A model generated the notes under the pieces. It ran no database searches. It was not told the DNA's origin and was given only the letters and a program-made list of their open reading frames with translations. A stretch of DNA of 64,000 nucleotides from Undibacterium sp. YM2 (GTDB lineage Bacteria; Pseudomonadota; Gammaproteobacteria; Burkholderiales; Burkholderiaceae_D), in the NCBI RefSeq assembly GCF_009937975.1, contig NZ_AP018441.1, positions 5,704,001 to 5,768,000 of the forward strand. Reading direction: 5' to 3'. Numbering within the stretch: the stretch's first letter is position 1; every line of letters starts with the position of its first letter. Below are positions 18,301 through 26,813 of this stretch, in pieces. The translations under genes and the position numbers were made by a program.

Positions 18301-20437
18301 CAGCGATGTTGGCTGCTGCGCCGCCTGTTGTGTCGATACGGTACAAACCGCCGTTACCAGCAACTGTGGTGTCGAGGTTCAGGAAGGTTGTTGTGGAACC
18401 AGCACCTGCTGTTGTACCAATCGTGATGGTGCCTGTGTGGGCAGCAACGTTGGCCAGGGCAACTGTGTTGGATTCTGTATCAGCATCAACCAGAGTGATG
18501 TTTTCTACAGCGTTGGTGTTCAATACGAAGTTGAAACGTGGGTCAACGTTCAAACCTTCAGCGATAGTGACAGCAACTGTATCGGATGCACCAGTCGCAG
18601 TCGCCAGATTGGCGTTGATGGTGGATTGGCCGATGGCGTTGGAGCCTGTGTCGCTATGACGGATGGTGATGGCTGCAGCTTGACCAACACTCAGGTTGTT
18701 GAGTGTGAACACGTCTGTACCAGCGACTGGTGCGGAGTTCGCAGGAGCTGCTACGTTGGTGTTGGAGACGTTGCGGACCAGTACGCCTGTCACATCTGGC
18801 AGTTTGGCGAAGTCAACTGTGGAAGCGGCGTTGTTCAACAACACTTGAACTGCTTCTACTTTGGTGATGATGGAGGAACCAGCTGCACCGGCTGTGACGT
18901 TGCCGCCGTTGACGATAACCAGAGTATCTGTACCGTCGCCGCCTGTGATGCTGTCGCCTGTTTCTACTGTGTCTGCCAGGTAGAATGTGTCGTTACCAGA
19001 ACCACCAGTGATGGTGACGTTTTGAACGGAACCGGAGGTGTCAGCTTTACCTGTGGTGAAGATGCCATTGCCGAGGTTGAGTGTCAGGTTGCCTTTGAAT
19101 GCGGATGCATCAATGGCGGACAGACGGCCTGCTGCTTGCAGGATACCACCGGAGAAGTTGGTGGATTCAATGGTTGTTACACCATTGACAACATTGGATG
19201 TCTGGGCCAGTGTGAGGTCTTTGTCGCCAGTGATGATGACTTTGCCTGCTGTACCTGTGTCCATTGGCAGATTCAGTGTGCCGATGTTGTTGGTGTTGCC
19301 TGTGCTGTTGATGGTCAGTGTTTCGTAACCTTGGTTGGCAACGCCTGCGGCGGATGTGCCGGAAACGTTTTGACCAATGTTGACTGTACCAACTTGAACG
19401 TCGGACAGGTTCAATGTACCTGTGTTAGCGCCGAGCAGTGTGCCATTGCCGAAGGAGAATTCAACCACGCCTGTGTTGTTGGCGTTGGTGCTGGTCAAAT
19501 TCATTGTTTCTACAGCTTGCTTGATGTTTTCAATACGGGCTGTGTTGGTACCTGCTGTGGAGGCGATACGGTTGATGCCAACTGTTTTCAAGCCAGTGCC
19601 GTCTTGCAGGTCAACTGCAACAACAGCGTTGTTGTTGACGTTGTTGCCATCAGCGGAACCTGTGAAGGTGAATGTGGCTGTCTGGATGTTTTTGAGCGTT
19701 GGTGTGACGATCGCTGCGCCGTTGTCATTGGAGTTACCCAGTGTGGCGGTCAGTTTGTTGTTGGCTGTAGCGGATGTGTTGGAGCCTGTCAGGACGTCTT
19801 CGTCTTGCAGGGCATTCACACGGGAACCACCGTTTGGTGTGTAGACGAGGCCAGCTGTGAAGTTTTCAGCTGTGGCGATGTCTGTGTTGCTTGTCAGTGT
19901 GAAGTCTTTGACGCCGCCGCCATTGACGATGGATGTCAACACTGCATCTTGAACTGCGATTTGGGATGCTTGTGTGGCGGAATCCAACACTTTGCTCAAC
20001 CAGTCCTTGGCCAGGGCTGTGTTGGCTGGCAGGGAGTAGGCAACGATTTCTTCGTTGGTGTCGATGGCTGTTGTGAAGGATGTCGCTGCAGCAACTTTGG
20101 AGTCAACAGCAACTTTGTCTGCACCGGTAGCACCACCGAGGATGGCCAGAGCGGCTTGACCCAGGGTAACTTTGCCGTTCAGCAGTTGGCCTGTCCAGTA
20201 GTTGAGACCGGCTACGTCAGCTTTGTGGCCGAACAGGTTGTTGTAAATGGTGTTGACGGTGTCTTCTGTTGTTTTACCAGCGAATACGGTGGCGTATTCT
20301 GCTTGTTTGGAGAAGCTGTCGGCGATTTGGTTCAGTGTCAAACCTTGGGCCATCCAGTACGCCAGACCATTTGGGTCTGCTGGGCGGTTGAAATATGCGA
20401 TGTAAAGCTTTTGGATATCAGCAGCTGTATTAGCCAT
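15329..20437 (-). CDS. giant DUF4214/RTX-like surface (S-layer type) protein
   Basis: This 1702-residue protein is probably exported by the type I system at 3602-8189 and assembled on the cell surface. Residues 5-125 are a DUF4214 domain (LYIAYFNRPADPNGLAYW and a second copy NLFGHKADVAGLNYW). The rest is a long Thr/Ala/Gly/Asn/Val-rich beta region with scattered RTX-like calcium motifs of the GGxGxD type: GGSGNDTF near 478, GGDGTDTL near 499, and several of the GGTGADT type in the last 300 residues. I saw no cysteine, as expected for RTX and S-layer proteins. There is no Sec signal, and the C-terminus (VAGDFIA) is short, hydrophobic and acidic like type I secretion signals. The last 110 residues resemble the 'bluetail'-type end of such proteins (tentative). 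An AGGAG element 7 bp upstream supports the start. A Crp-type promoter precedes it. An adhesin is the alternative reading. Confidence 0.9.
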   Translation of the reverse strand: MANTAADIQKLYIAYFNRPADPNGLAYWMAQGLTLNQIADSFSKQAEYATVFAGKTTEDTVNTIYNNLFGHKADVAGLNYWTGQLLNGKVTLGQAALAILGGATGADKVAVDSKVAAATSFTTAIDTNEEIVAYSLPANTALAKDWLSKVLDSATQASQIAVQDAVLTSIVNGGGVKDFTLTSNTDIATAENFTAGLVYTPNGGSRVNALQDEDVLTGSNTSATANNKLTATLGNSNDNGAAIVTPTLKNIQTATFTFTGSADGNNVNNNAVVAVDLQDGTGLKTVGINRIASTAGTNTARIENIKQAVETMNLTSTNANNTGVVEFSFGNGTLLGANTGTLNLSDVQVGTVNIGQNVSGTSAAGVANQGYETLTINSTGNTNNIGTLNLPMDTGTAGKVIITGDKDLTLAQTSNVVNGVTTIESTNFSGGILQAAGRLSAIDASAFKGNLTLNLGNGIFTTGKADTSGSVQNVTITGGSGNDTFYLADTVETGDSITGGDGTDTLVIVNGGNVTAGAAGSSIITKVEAVQVLLNNAASTVDFAKLPDVTGVLVRNVSNTNVAAPANSAPVAGTDVFTLNNLSVGQAAAITIRHSDTGSNAIGQSTINANLATATGASDTVAVTIAEGLNVDPRFNFVLNTNAVENITLVDADTESNTVALANVAAHTGTITIGTTAGAGSTTTFLNLDTTVAGNGGLYRIDTTGGAAANIAGVQELSKTAGQIKLIAANIDASAETASVIVRVSTSGAANGAQNIKMGAGNDTVTFDNIQDTRAGLTISDTVVGGAGTDTLVIDGDLTGAALGDTIALGASEWTNVSGFETIRLVGTSNNAGVDGAGNYRLTLTDALIAANNNAGVLAIVNDNDTANDAANAADTAGTAVESAVVIDARTLSATSRFSYNGEEGASRTADRIIFTDANFNGSHAINGGAVDNNSTNNSQKNDDVIELRNATNAAIGDFNGISNVGNIELTNDTAVTQVSQIQLNDTIVDALVDSYQAANTTTHVERLTIRAIDNVNVANATVGVSIDAGALTAQSALDVTLARGANFLQLGAGADRVVLLGNYVAGTYLGTENGVSLNAQSTANAVARVVTDTINLGAGNDTLVTYGAINLAGAQLSGIENITANSAVVITASQYAALVAARAALSLSTPVITFTGNVPHQLTIVDDIAGVNNIDLSLIAVTSGTLVIDTTSSSNATGGSVNNITTSNAVTVSGGATVTTGNIGTNPVNGGGTALSPTALVAGQTFNSTLNVNDNFTGLTATLNGTTVNGNAADTDIITLGDAATVAIGNGTAGGTITNIKTLNLANATNAITFGATTTGITTVNGGTGNDSVDLTGAGASFTAGNVNLGTGTNGLTLGALTYTGTFSAGAGTDTLTLAAGANIAGSNITGFENLTLAATGVYTMTAAQYNGFTGTVTAGNTETIALTTAGTIVANAAIERFTLANGTNTFTAGTNTVSVVGGTGADTFNYTATQIAGATTLDGGLGADTLNIGAIGANLNISALVTGVETVNVTGSAATGYTFTNENGAGVVLNYSKGATGDVVVLGTGGQTVNLLGTAATAVTVTGGTGADTINLSATATGAETITTGSVLANIDTVANFKVAGADVFKTGTAATTLNLLSIATADTATLAAAIATAATAAGAALAANTQAYVITVAAGTAAGTYAFQNIGGTVGTVDATDFIVKITGAGSIVAGDFIA

Positions 20438-20860
20438 TTAGAACTCCTAATTTATGATTTAAAAGGTGCGAAGCTTGCTTTTTAGGCACTTACTCGCGTT
20501 ACGGCAAGCAGATAATCGCAGAAGCACCCAACTGAAGATGTGACTGAAATCACATTTTCAAAAAAAAGCAAAACTTAACAACATTTGGCTTGTATTCCGA
20601 AATTTTTCATTTGCTCTGCAGAAACAGCTTTCAAATGAAAAGCCTAGATATGACTTTGCCAACCTACAATTATAAGGCCTGACTTGAAGTAAACCAAAAT
20701 GAATATTTCGTTACATCAAATTACAAAACCATTTACATACTTCAGTATTAAATTAAGTACCAGAAAAGCCTGGCAATACACTGACCTGAACGACACTTTT
20801 AAGTTCAAGGCATATATATACAGTCAATATTATTTATGCACTTAATCGTGTCATACAAAT
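20438..20860. other. noncoding promoter region of the giant surface protein gene
   Basis: This AT-rich region of about 420 bp contains the Crp-type promoter at 20512-20557. From about 20560 to 20850 I see no gene, strong hairpin or further recognisable site, although it is long enough for more regulatory input. Confidence 0.6.
20512..20557 (-). promoter_or_regulatory. Crp-type site and -10 box of the giant surface protein gene
   Basis: TGTGA-CTGAAA-TCACA lies at 20539-20554. On the minus strand a GATTAT hexamer (20517-20512) begins 29.5 bp from the centre, placing the site at -41.5 relative to a predicted start near 20505. This is the class II Crp position. The leader to the start codon would be about 68 nt. 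Confidence 0.85.
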
Positions 20861-20890
20861 AAAAAAAGGCTTCCGCAGAAGCCCTTTTTT
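20861..20890 (-). terminator. rho-independent terminator of the FecR-domain gene
   Basis: GGCTTC and GAAGCC pair around a CGCA loop and are flanked by A7 and T6. On the minus strand the hairpin is followed by U7. It lies 60-90 bp beyond the FecR-domain gene stop. Confidence 0.85.
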
Positions 20891-20949
20891 ATTTAAGACT
20901 GTTTAAGACTGGTTTGAGCTAATTATTTAGCACAACCTGGCACGAGCAC

Positions 20950-22314
20950 TTATTGCTTGCCCCAGTTTGTCACCCCGTACACCATACGGGTGCCATCTTC
21001 ATTTAATTTGGACTGGAATATATAAGCAGCTGTACCACCCTTTTCATTGGTCACAACACCTTGCACCGACATGTTGGCAGCAGGCACATATTGGTTAGCA
21101 CCATACAAGATACCCGTGCTGGTCACAGAGCCCTCACCTTTCAAGGCGAATCTTTCGCTACCAGAAACAACATCAAACCCTGTAGTGAAGGTCGCCTTGG
21201 CAAAATCCAGTTGCAATTTGGCGTTTTCCAGCTTCGCTGCTGACTCCAGGCTCTTGATGTTATCAACAACAACCGCCTGGCTATCTTTCAGGGCAAAGCC
21301 CATAGACCCTGTCGTTGGCACTTGCCATTCGGTATTTTTAGCCTGGAAAATAGCAAAATACGAATTAGTACCACGTGGCGATGCCCCATTCTGGTCTTGC
21401 TTGGTAATGTCAAAGTCAGCCTTTTGGCCAAACAGCTCAAACCAGCGGCCCCAGATAATGGTATTCGTCAGGGCAGCGCCATTATTATTACCTGCACCAG
21501 TATTGTTTGGTGTCTTGTTGGTGTTGGAAGCCAGTGTCTGTTTGACACCACCAACCTTGCTGGGATCGAGATTAGGATCCGTTGCAGCAGGAGCAATCAA
21601 AGCAGCGCTGCTACCAGTTGCAGATTTGCTAGCCGGCTCATCAGCCCTTGGAGGGGCGATGGCGTCTGGCGTCAATCCTGGCGCAGATTGCAATAATTGC
21701 GGCTTGTTCTGACCTTTATTGATCTGCAACAACACACCTTGCTGGCGGGCAAACAATTCGGCTGCAGCCGCGCCTTCACATGGACCTGCACCCTGTGGAG
21801 AGCACGCGCCGCCGAAGCCGCTGACGACAATACCGCCATCAACTACGACTACCCGTGTTGTATCCTTGTCAGTGAAAACCGTGAAATCCGTACCACGCAC
21901 ACCAATAGCGGCAACCGGCGTATTAAAGCGGAAATTTTGCCTTGCCTGCTTCACAGCATTACCCGACACACTACGCGCCACGCCAGAAATCAATTCCAGC
22001 TTGACGCGGGTATTCGCAGGATTTTGCTGATCAATATGGTAATTGACAATACGTGCCTCGCTATTCGGACGCACGATCAGCAAGCCATCATCTGCGGCTT
22101 TCAAATAAATATAGCCATCTGCGCCAGTTTTGATAATGGCACCCTCGGCAACCGCGCTATCAACACTAGCCGATTTACCGTTAATCTCAACTTTACCCCA
22201 CACCTGAGACACTTTGACAGCATCCTCTGCAAATGCCATCGCAGGAATCGCCAGCACGAAAGCCAGCGTCCACCTGACCGCCTGGCCCAGCACATTCTGT
22301 GTTTTATTCTTCAT
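20950..22314 (-). CDS. exported FecR-domain protein
   Basis: This 454-residue protein has a signal peptide ending near AMAFA (residue 29) and a FecR domain in about residues 55-165. The domain's typical blocks are visible: EGAIIKTGADGYIYLK, LIVRPNSEARI, FNTPVAAIGVRGTDF and VVVDGGIVVS. A Pro/Ala/Ser/Asn-rich linker (about 215-290) leads to a C-terminal domain of about 165 residues that I do not recognise. A classical FecR is a membrane anti-sigma regulator, but this one has no membrane helix after the signal peptide, so it is periplasmic or surface-exposed. A GAGGA element 7 bp upstream supports the start. It is divergent from the CHASE2 cyclase and shares a Crp-type site with it. FecR-type proteins beside CHASE2 cyclases suggest a sensing partnership, which is inference here. 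Confidence 0.85.
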   Translation of the reverse strand: MKNKTQNVLGQAVRWTLAFVLAIPAMAFAEDAVKVSQVWGKVEINGKSASVDSAVAEGAIIKTGADGYIYLKAADDGLLIVRPNSEARIVNYHIDQQNPANTRVKLELISGVARSVSGNAVKQARQNFRFNTPVAAIGVRGTDFTVFTDKDTTRVVVVDGGIVVSGFGGACSPQGAGPCEGAAAAELFARQQGVLLQINKGQNKPQLLQSAPGLTPDAIAPPRADEPASKSATGSSAALIAPAATDPNLDPSKVGGVKQTLASNTNKTPNNTGAGNNNGAALTNTIIWGRWFELFGQKADFDITKQDQNGASPRGTNSYFAIFQAKNTEWQVPTTGSMGFALKDSQAVVVDNIKSLESAAKLENAKLQLDFAKATFTTGFDVVSGSERFALKGEGSVTSTGILYGANQYVPAANMSVQGVVTNEKGGTAAYIFQSKLNEDGTRMVYGVTNWGKQ

Positions 22315-22719
22315 ATTTCATCCTCGCTTGCCCTGAAAACCGGCAAAGTCTTTCATACCGTCGCACATTGCGCCGGTTCGCACAGATCTACACCTGCACA
22401 TATTTTTAGCATTATCCTCTGATACGCAAAAAATATTGTGACGACGGTCACAATTTACAAATTCAAGCTACTATAACAGTTTTTTGCTAAGCCATTGAAA
22501 TCAGAAGGATTATCATGAATGCGCAAAGAAATACAGGATAAGCAAGTATTTTCACAAAAATCGGCTTCAGGTTTATTGCTGTTCCGCAAAAAGATGTACA
22601 AGCTTCAACATATTTTATTTAATCCGGCTTATGATGCTGCCAAAATCATTTTGACTGCTATGAACTTCCAGATCACCTCATTGCCCTGTGAATAATTCAA
22701 CGGACCTTATTACGCAATC
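22315..22719. other. divergent regulatory region between the FecR and cyclase genes
   Basis: This 405-bp gap holds the Crp-type site at 22434-22455, a minus-strand -10 and a weaker plus-strand candidate. The remaining 220 bp before the cyclase (about 22500-22719) is AT-rich and shows no gene or strong hairpin. Confidence 0.6.
22411..22455. promoter_or_regulatory. Crp-type site in the FecR/cyclase divergent promoter
   Basis: TGTGA-CGACGG-TCACA lies at 22437-22452. On the minus strand a GATAAT hexamer (22416-22411) begins 28.5 bp from the centre, one base from the ideal class II position, which predicts a FecR-gene start near 22404. On the plus strand TATAAC at 22472-22477 begins 27.5 bp from the centre and could serve the cyclase. 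Regulation of the cyclase by its own product's receptor is therefore possible. Confidence 0.8.
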
Positions 22720-24609
22720 ATGAGGCCTGTGTCTGAGTTTTTTTTGCGTATTTCTGCCAAAACCTATTTGTGGCTGCTGATCGCTGTCATGACAGTGGGC
22801 TTGTGTGCGCTGAATGAATATTTGCCGGAAAATGGCAGGCCGCTACCAGGCGATGAATGGCTGCGGGATCAGTTTGTGCAATTGCGCGCAAAAGACCAGG
22901 CAGAAGAACGACTGGCATTGATCGATATTGATGATCACAGTATTTCCGTTTTGGGAGCAGCCCCATGGCCGCGGGAGCGCATTGCCGATCTGATAGAAAA
23001 ACTCATCACCGAGTTTGATGTACGTGGCGTTGCGCTAGATATTTACTTTGAAGAACATAAAGACACGGTAGGAGACCAAAGACTGGCGGCATTGGCGGAG
23101 CATGGCCCGGTGGTGCTGGCACAAGCCTTCGATTTTGACAAAAACAAGCAGACACCGGCACGCAATGGCCAACTGACAGGTGGCAAACCAGTTGCAGCTT
23201 TTAACCAGGTCGAGCTGGCCAATATGGCGCAGGCTACCGGCTATATTGCCAATCACTCTGGTCTTAGCAATGCGCGTTATGTCAGCAATATTGGATTTGT
23301 GCCTGATCTTGACGGAACTTTAAGGCGGATTCCGGTTCAGACTCGCTTCGACGGAAAAGTTTATTCAGAATTGTCACGTGCTTTACTGGAATGTTGCTCC
23401 AAATTGAACGCGAATCAATTGTTTGCGCACAAAAGCCGCTTTTCAGATGTGGATGAAAATGGATTTTCGCGCGTTGAGTACAGCCGGACATTGTCTTCGT
23501 ACGAGGTCGTACCTGCCTTGAGTGTATTGCAAGATACGACACCACTTGAGGCTTTGCGTGGCAAATACATCATCATAGGATCATCTTCGCTGGCACTGGC
23601 AGACCGGGTACCAACTCCCCTATGGTATTCAACCAGTGGTTTTCTGGTACATGCCCAGGCCCTGAGCACCATGCTTGATGAGCACGAAGGCAGGGCGTAT
23701 GTGAAGTGGCCAGGACGTTTGATCGCTTTATTGTTTACAGTACTGACAGCAGGGGTGGCGATGTTCATGTTTCCGCGCTTTTCTGCCTGGTCAAATACCC
23801 TGATGCTGGGCCTGGCTTCGTTGGCCTGGGTAGCACTGGCTTATCTGGTGGTTGATCACGACATGTGGTTTTCCCCGATTGGTCCTCTGGCAGCAAACTT
23901 TTTTTTATTGGCGGTTGCGGTGCCTTTTGGCTGGCAGACTGCACAACGCAAGTCGAGAAGATTATTGGGAACCCTGCAACAATATGTCGCCAAAGCAGTG
24001 GTGCAAGAATTATTACGCAGTGATTTGAAAGACCCGCTGGCACCAAGACAGCTACATGTGACGACCCTGATTGCGGACATGGAGGGGTATACCAGCCAGG
24101 TAGAAAACTTGCCTATGGAAGGGGCGGCCAATCTGACACGGGAATTTCTGGAATGCCTGACCGGCCCTGTACTGGCCAAGGGCGGCACTCTGGATAAATA
24201 TACTGGTGACGGCCTGGTAGCATTTTGGGGCGCGCCGCTGCCGGTAGAAAACCATGCCGACCTGGCCCTGGATGCCGCGATAGAAATTGTCAGAAATGTC
24301 AGGAAATTGAGTGCCCAATACGAACAACAAGGGAGAAAAAAGATTAGAGTCAGAATCGGAATAGAAAGTGGCATTGCAATTGCAGGAGATTTTGGCAGTT
24401 CTTTCCGCAGCATCTACACTGCCGTTGGCGACAGTGTCAATACGGCCTCACGTCTGGAGGACGCGGCACGTCACTACCCGCACGACATCATCATTGGTAA
24501 AGGTACGGTTGAAGGTTCAACCAGACATCAATTCCAGGCGCTGGGTGAGCGCCTGCTGAAAGGCAAGGAAAAGCCAACTACCATCTACACGGTAGAGGTT
24601 ACTGCATGA
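22720..24609 (+). CDS. CHASE2-domain membrane adenylate cyclase
   Basis: This 629-residue protein makes cAMP in response to an extracytoplasmic signal. One membrane helix (about 15-33) precedes a periplasmic CHASE2 domain (about 45-325, with LALIDIDDHSI and a GKYIIIGSSSLALADR end). Three membrane helices follow (about 333-351, 359-378 and 386-405), then a class III cyclase domain (about 445-620). Metal-binding Asp453 (IADMEG) and Asp497 (YTGDG) are present. Lys493 and Asp571 (VGDSVN) are the adenine-specifying pair, and Asn574 and Arg578 (NTASR) are the transition-state residues, so an adenylate rather than guanylate cyclase is predicted. It overlaps the next gene by ATGA and lies two genes upstream of a Crp-like regulator. 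The signal sensed is unknown. Confidence 0.93.
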   Translation: MRPVSEFFLRISAKTYLWLLIAVMTVGLCALNEYLPENGRPLPGDEWLRDQFVQLRAKDQAEERLALIDIDDHSISVLGAAPWPRERIADLIEKLITEFDVRGVALDIYFEEHKDTVGDQRLAALAEHGPVVLAQAFDFDKNKQTPARNGQLTGGKPVAAFNQVELANMAQATGYIANHSGLSNARYVSNIGFVPDLDGTLRRIPVQTRFDGKVYSELSRALLECCSKLNANQLFAHKSRFSDVDENGFSRVEYSRTLSSYEVVPALSVLQDTTPLEALRGKYIIIGSSSLALADRVPTPLWYSTSGFLVHAQALSTMLDEHEGRAYVKWPGRLIALLFTVLTAGVAMFMFPRFSAWSNTLMLGLASLAWVALAYLVVDHDMWFSPIGPLAANFFLLAVAVPFGWQTAQRKSRRLLGTLQQYVAKAVVQELLRSDLKDPLAPRQLHVTTLIADMEGYTSQVENLPMEGAANLTREFLECLTGPVLAKGGTLDKYTGDGLVAFWGAPLPVENHADLALDAAIEIVRNVRKLSAQYEQQGRKKIRVRIGIESGIAIAGDFGSSFRSIYTAVGDSVNTASRLEDAARHYPHDIIIGKGTVEGSTRHQFQALGERLLKGKEKPTTIYTVEVTA

Positions 24610-25847
24610 GGATGATGCACAGAATAGCGCGTCAATTACCATTGCTGATGCTATTGCTCATCTTTGGCAATACAGTCGCAAAAGCCGACAATGAAGCTGA
24701 AAGCGAAAACCTGTATCTGGAAGCATTAAAAGCCATCAGCGAAAAACGCAATGATGATGCCAAAGCCATGCTCAGCACCCTGATAGAGAAAAAACCCCTG
24801 CATGCCGGTGCCTGGCTGGATCTGGCCATGCTGCAATGCAAATTGGGCAATAAAGAAGAAGCCGATAAGGTATTGCTTAAAATGAAGCAATACCTGCCTT
24901 TATCAGAAGAACAATTGTATAAACTGGAATTATGGCAACCCAAGAGCTGCATTCCCGCCACGCCAGAGAGGCGCATCGCCATTGCTGTAGAGGCCGGATA
25001 TGACACCAATGTGAATCAGGGGGCTAGCAATCCTTTTTTCACTTTCGGTAGCGGCACTGAGCAAATTACCTTGCAGCTTTTACCAGAATATCAGCCCAAA
25101 GCGGACCGGTTTGCCGGATTGTCTGGCAATATCTCCCAGGAAATCAACAATAACGGCACCATAGGTTTTGCCCAGGCACGTCTGCGCAGTTATGACAGCC
25201 TGAGCGCCTACAATACTCTGGCACTTGCCCTTGGCGTGGAAAAACCATGGAAATGGCGGGATTACGGCATCCGGGGTACTGCCCTGGTCAGCGCACTGAG
25301 CCTCGGTGGTACGCTGTATCAAAAACAGGAAATTGTACAATTGCGTTTGTCGCCAGCAGTCAGCCAGGGCAGTTCCTGGCGTTTCAGCACCATGGCAGGG
25401 TTTACCAATGTACAGTACCCTACCCTGGGGAATTTCGATGCCCACACCTGGGAATTACGCGGCCTGTTATCCTATGAAACCCAGAAATACCAGCTGCAAG
25501 CTGGTTTGGCAGCAATGGCCGACCGGGCTCATGCAGACAGACAGGGTGGCCACAGGACTGGCTACTATGGAAATTTAAATCTGAGGCGGCAGTTATCCCA
25601 GCAAAGCGAGCTGGAATTAGGCTGGAGCAAACAAATATGGCAAAGTGCTGAAATTTACTCGCCCAACCTGATAGATGTAGCAAGGCGACAAGATCTACAG
25701 CTTGTAAAAGCGGGGTTGAATTGGTATTTCACGGACAAACAGTCGCTGCAACTGGAATTCCGTGCGATAAATAACAAGGAAAATATCTCCATCCTTCAAT
25801 ACAATAGCAAGTCGGTACAATTGAGCTGGCAATGGCAGAACTTCTGA
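24606..25847 (+). CDS. TPR-beta-barrel outer-membrane protein (Slam-like plan)
   Basis: The 413-residue protein has a signal peptide (hydrophobic core LPLLMLLLIFGN, cleavage near residue 27), two to three TPR-like helices (about 33-105), and from residue 120 on an alternating-strand region ending in an aromatic residue (WQWQNF), as outer-membrane barrels do. The barrel begins with AVEAGYDTNVNQG, a pattern typical of Slam/DUF560-type barrels, which move lipoproteins to the surface. At 413 residues it is somewhat shorter than characterised Slams, so I call only the plan. The start ATG overlaps the cyclase stop and has GAGG 7 bp upstream. Its place between a cyclase and a Crp-like gene suggests it supplies or reports a surface signal, which is inference. 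Confidence 0.75.
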   Translation: MRMMHRIARQLPLLMLLLIFGNTVAKADNEAESENLYLEALKAISEKRNDDAKAMLSTLIEKKPLHAGAWLDLAMLQCKLGNKEEADKVLLKMKQYLPLSEEQLYKLELWQPKSCIPATPERRIAIAVEAGYDTNVNQGASNPFFTFGSGTEQITLQLLPEYQPKADRFAGLSGNISQEINNNGTIGFAQARLRSYDSLSAYNTLALALGVEKPWKWRDYGIRGTALVSALSLGGTLYQKQEIVQLRLSPAVSQGSSWRFSTMAGFTNVQYPTLGNFDAHTWELRGLLSYETQKYQLQAGLAAMADRAHADRQGGHRTGYYGNLNLRRQLSQQSELELGWSKQIWQSAEIYSPNLIDVARRQDLQLVKAGLNWYFTDKQSLQLEFRAINNKENISILQYNSKSVQLSWQWQNF

Positions 25848-25964
25848 ATCTGGATTTTTATGCCGACGTCACCATTTACTATATCGATGAATCAAGAAAT
25901 ATTGAAAACGAATGAAGGGCCATCACCATCGCAAGTCATGGGTTCTTCACAATCGGATTGACCA

Positions 25965-26774
25965 ATGACGGTATCAAATAACGAAGTCGCTGTTATTCAC
26001 AACAAGGCACCGGCCGGGGAGTCGCAAGCGCCCCTGCCTGGGCAACTGCAATTAAATATCCCCATACAGACCAAAGTGCAGGTCAAGGTCAACCAGATCA
26101 CGGTCAACTTGCGCAACATCCCTTTGTTAATGGGTTTGAGCGATGAAGACATGAACAAGGTAAAGAGTGACATGCGCGTGCGTCACTTCAATAAACGGGA
26201 TGTGGTGTTGCAAAAAGGTGGTATCGGTGACAGCCTGTTATTTTTGCTCTCAGGACAATTGCAAGTCGTCGATGTCACTGAAGATGGCCGCGCAATTGGC
26301 TTGCGCATGCTCAAGGAAGGTGATTTTTTTGGTGAAATCGCCATCATCAATGGCACGCCACGTTCTGCCTCGGTAGTCGCTCTGAGCAACGTGCTGGTGG
26401 GTTTTTTACCCAGTGCTACGGCACTGCATTTGTTTTCACATTCACCAGCAATGGCAAACATGATGTTGCGCCATCTGGCCGAAAAAATACAACGCGATTC
26501 TGAATTCCGTGCTTTGCTCAGCATAGGCAATACTTCACGCCGCATCTATGCCTTCATCGCCCTGTTCAAGAAAATCATGCCCGGCAATCTGGAAGTTATA
26601 GAAAACCTGCCCACCCATCAGGATATTGCCATGATGATCAATACCAGCCGCGAAACAGTCACCCGCGCGCTCCTCCATCTGGCCCAGCAAGGCATAGTCG
26701 AAAAAGACTTGCATCGCCTGATCATACGCAAACCCGACGAATTGCAGAAACTGGCGCTGGGCGTTACTGCGTGA
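25965..26774 (+). CDS. Crp/Fnr-family cyclic-nucleotide-dependent regulator
   Basis: This 269-residue transcription factor has a cyclic-nucleotide-binding domain (about 52-165) and a C-terminal winged helix (about 190-260). The phosphate-binding cassette GDFFGEIAIINGTPRSASV (119-137) keeps the Glu and the Arg-Ser pair that bind cAMP in E. coli Crp. The Thr127/Ser128 contacts of Crp are not conserved by my alignment, so ligand preference should be tested. The recognition helix has SRETVTR (228-234), identical to E. coli Crp at the three DNA-contacting residues (RETVxR), so TGTGA-N6-TCACA is the expected target. About 45 extra N-terminal residues are unusual. Four such sites occur in this window. 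It is probably co-transcribed with the cyclase upstream and the acyltransferase 39 bp downstream. Confidence 0.92.
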   Translation: MTVSNNEVAVIHNKAPAGESQAPLPGQLQLNIPIQTKVQVKVNQITVNLRNIPLLMGLSDEDMNKVKSDMRVRHFNKRDVVLQKGGIGDSLLFLLSGQLQVVDVTEDGRAIGLRMLKEGDFFGEIAIINGTPRSASVVALSNVLVGFLPSATALHLFSHSPAMANMMLRHLAEKIQRDSEFRALLSIGNTSRRIYAFIALFKKIMPGNLEVIENLPTHQDIAMMINTSRETVTRALLHLAQQGIVEKDLHRLIIRKPDELQKLALGVTA

Positions 26775-26813
26775 ACGCAGTAACCGGCATGATCCCAGGC
26801 CTGACTGCACACC

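Noticed and set aside
15425..20485. A 1686-codon open frame on the plus strand, antisense to the giant surface protein.
   Set aside because: It is a mirror of the repeated, biased codon use of the real gene. Its product would be extraordinarily rich in Cys and Ser, and it has no ribosome site or domain.
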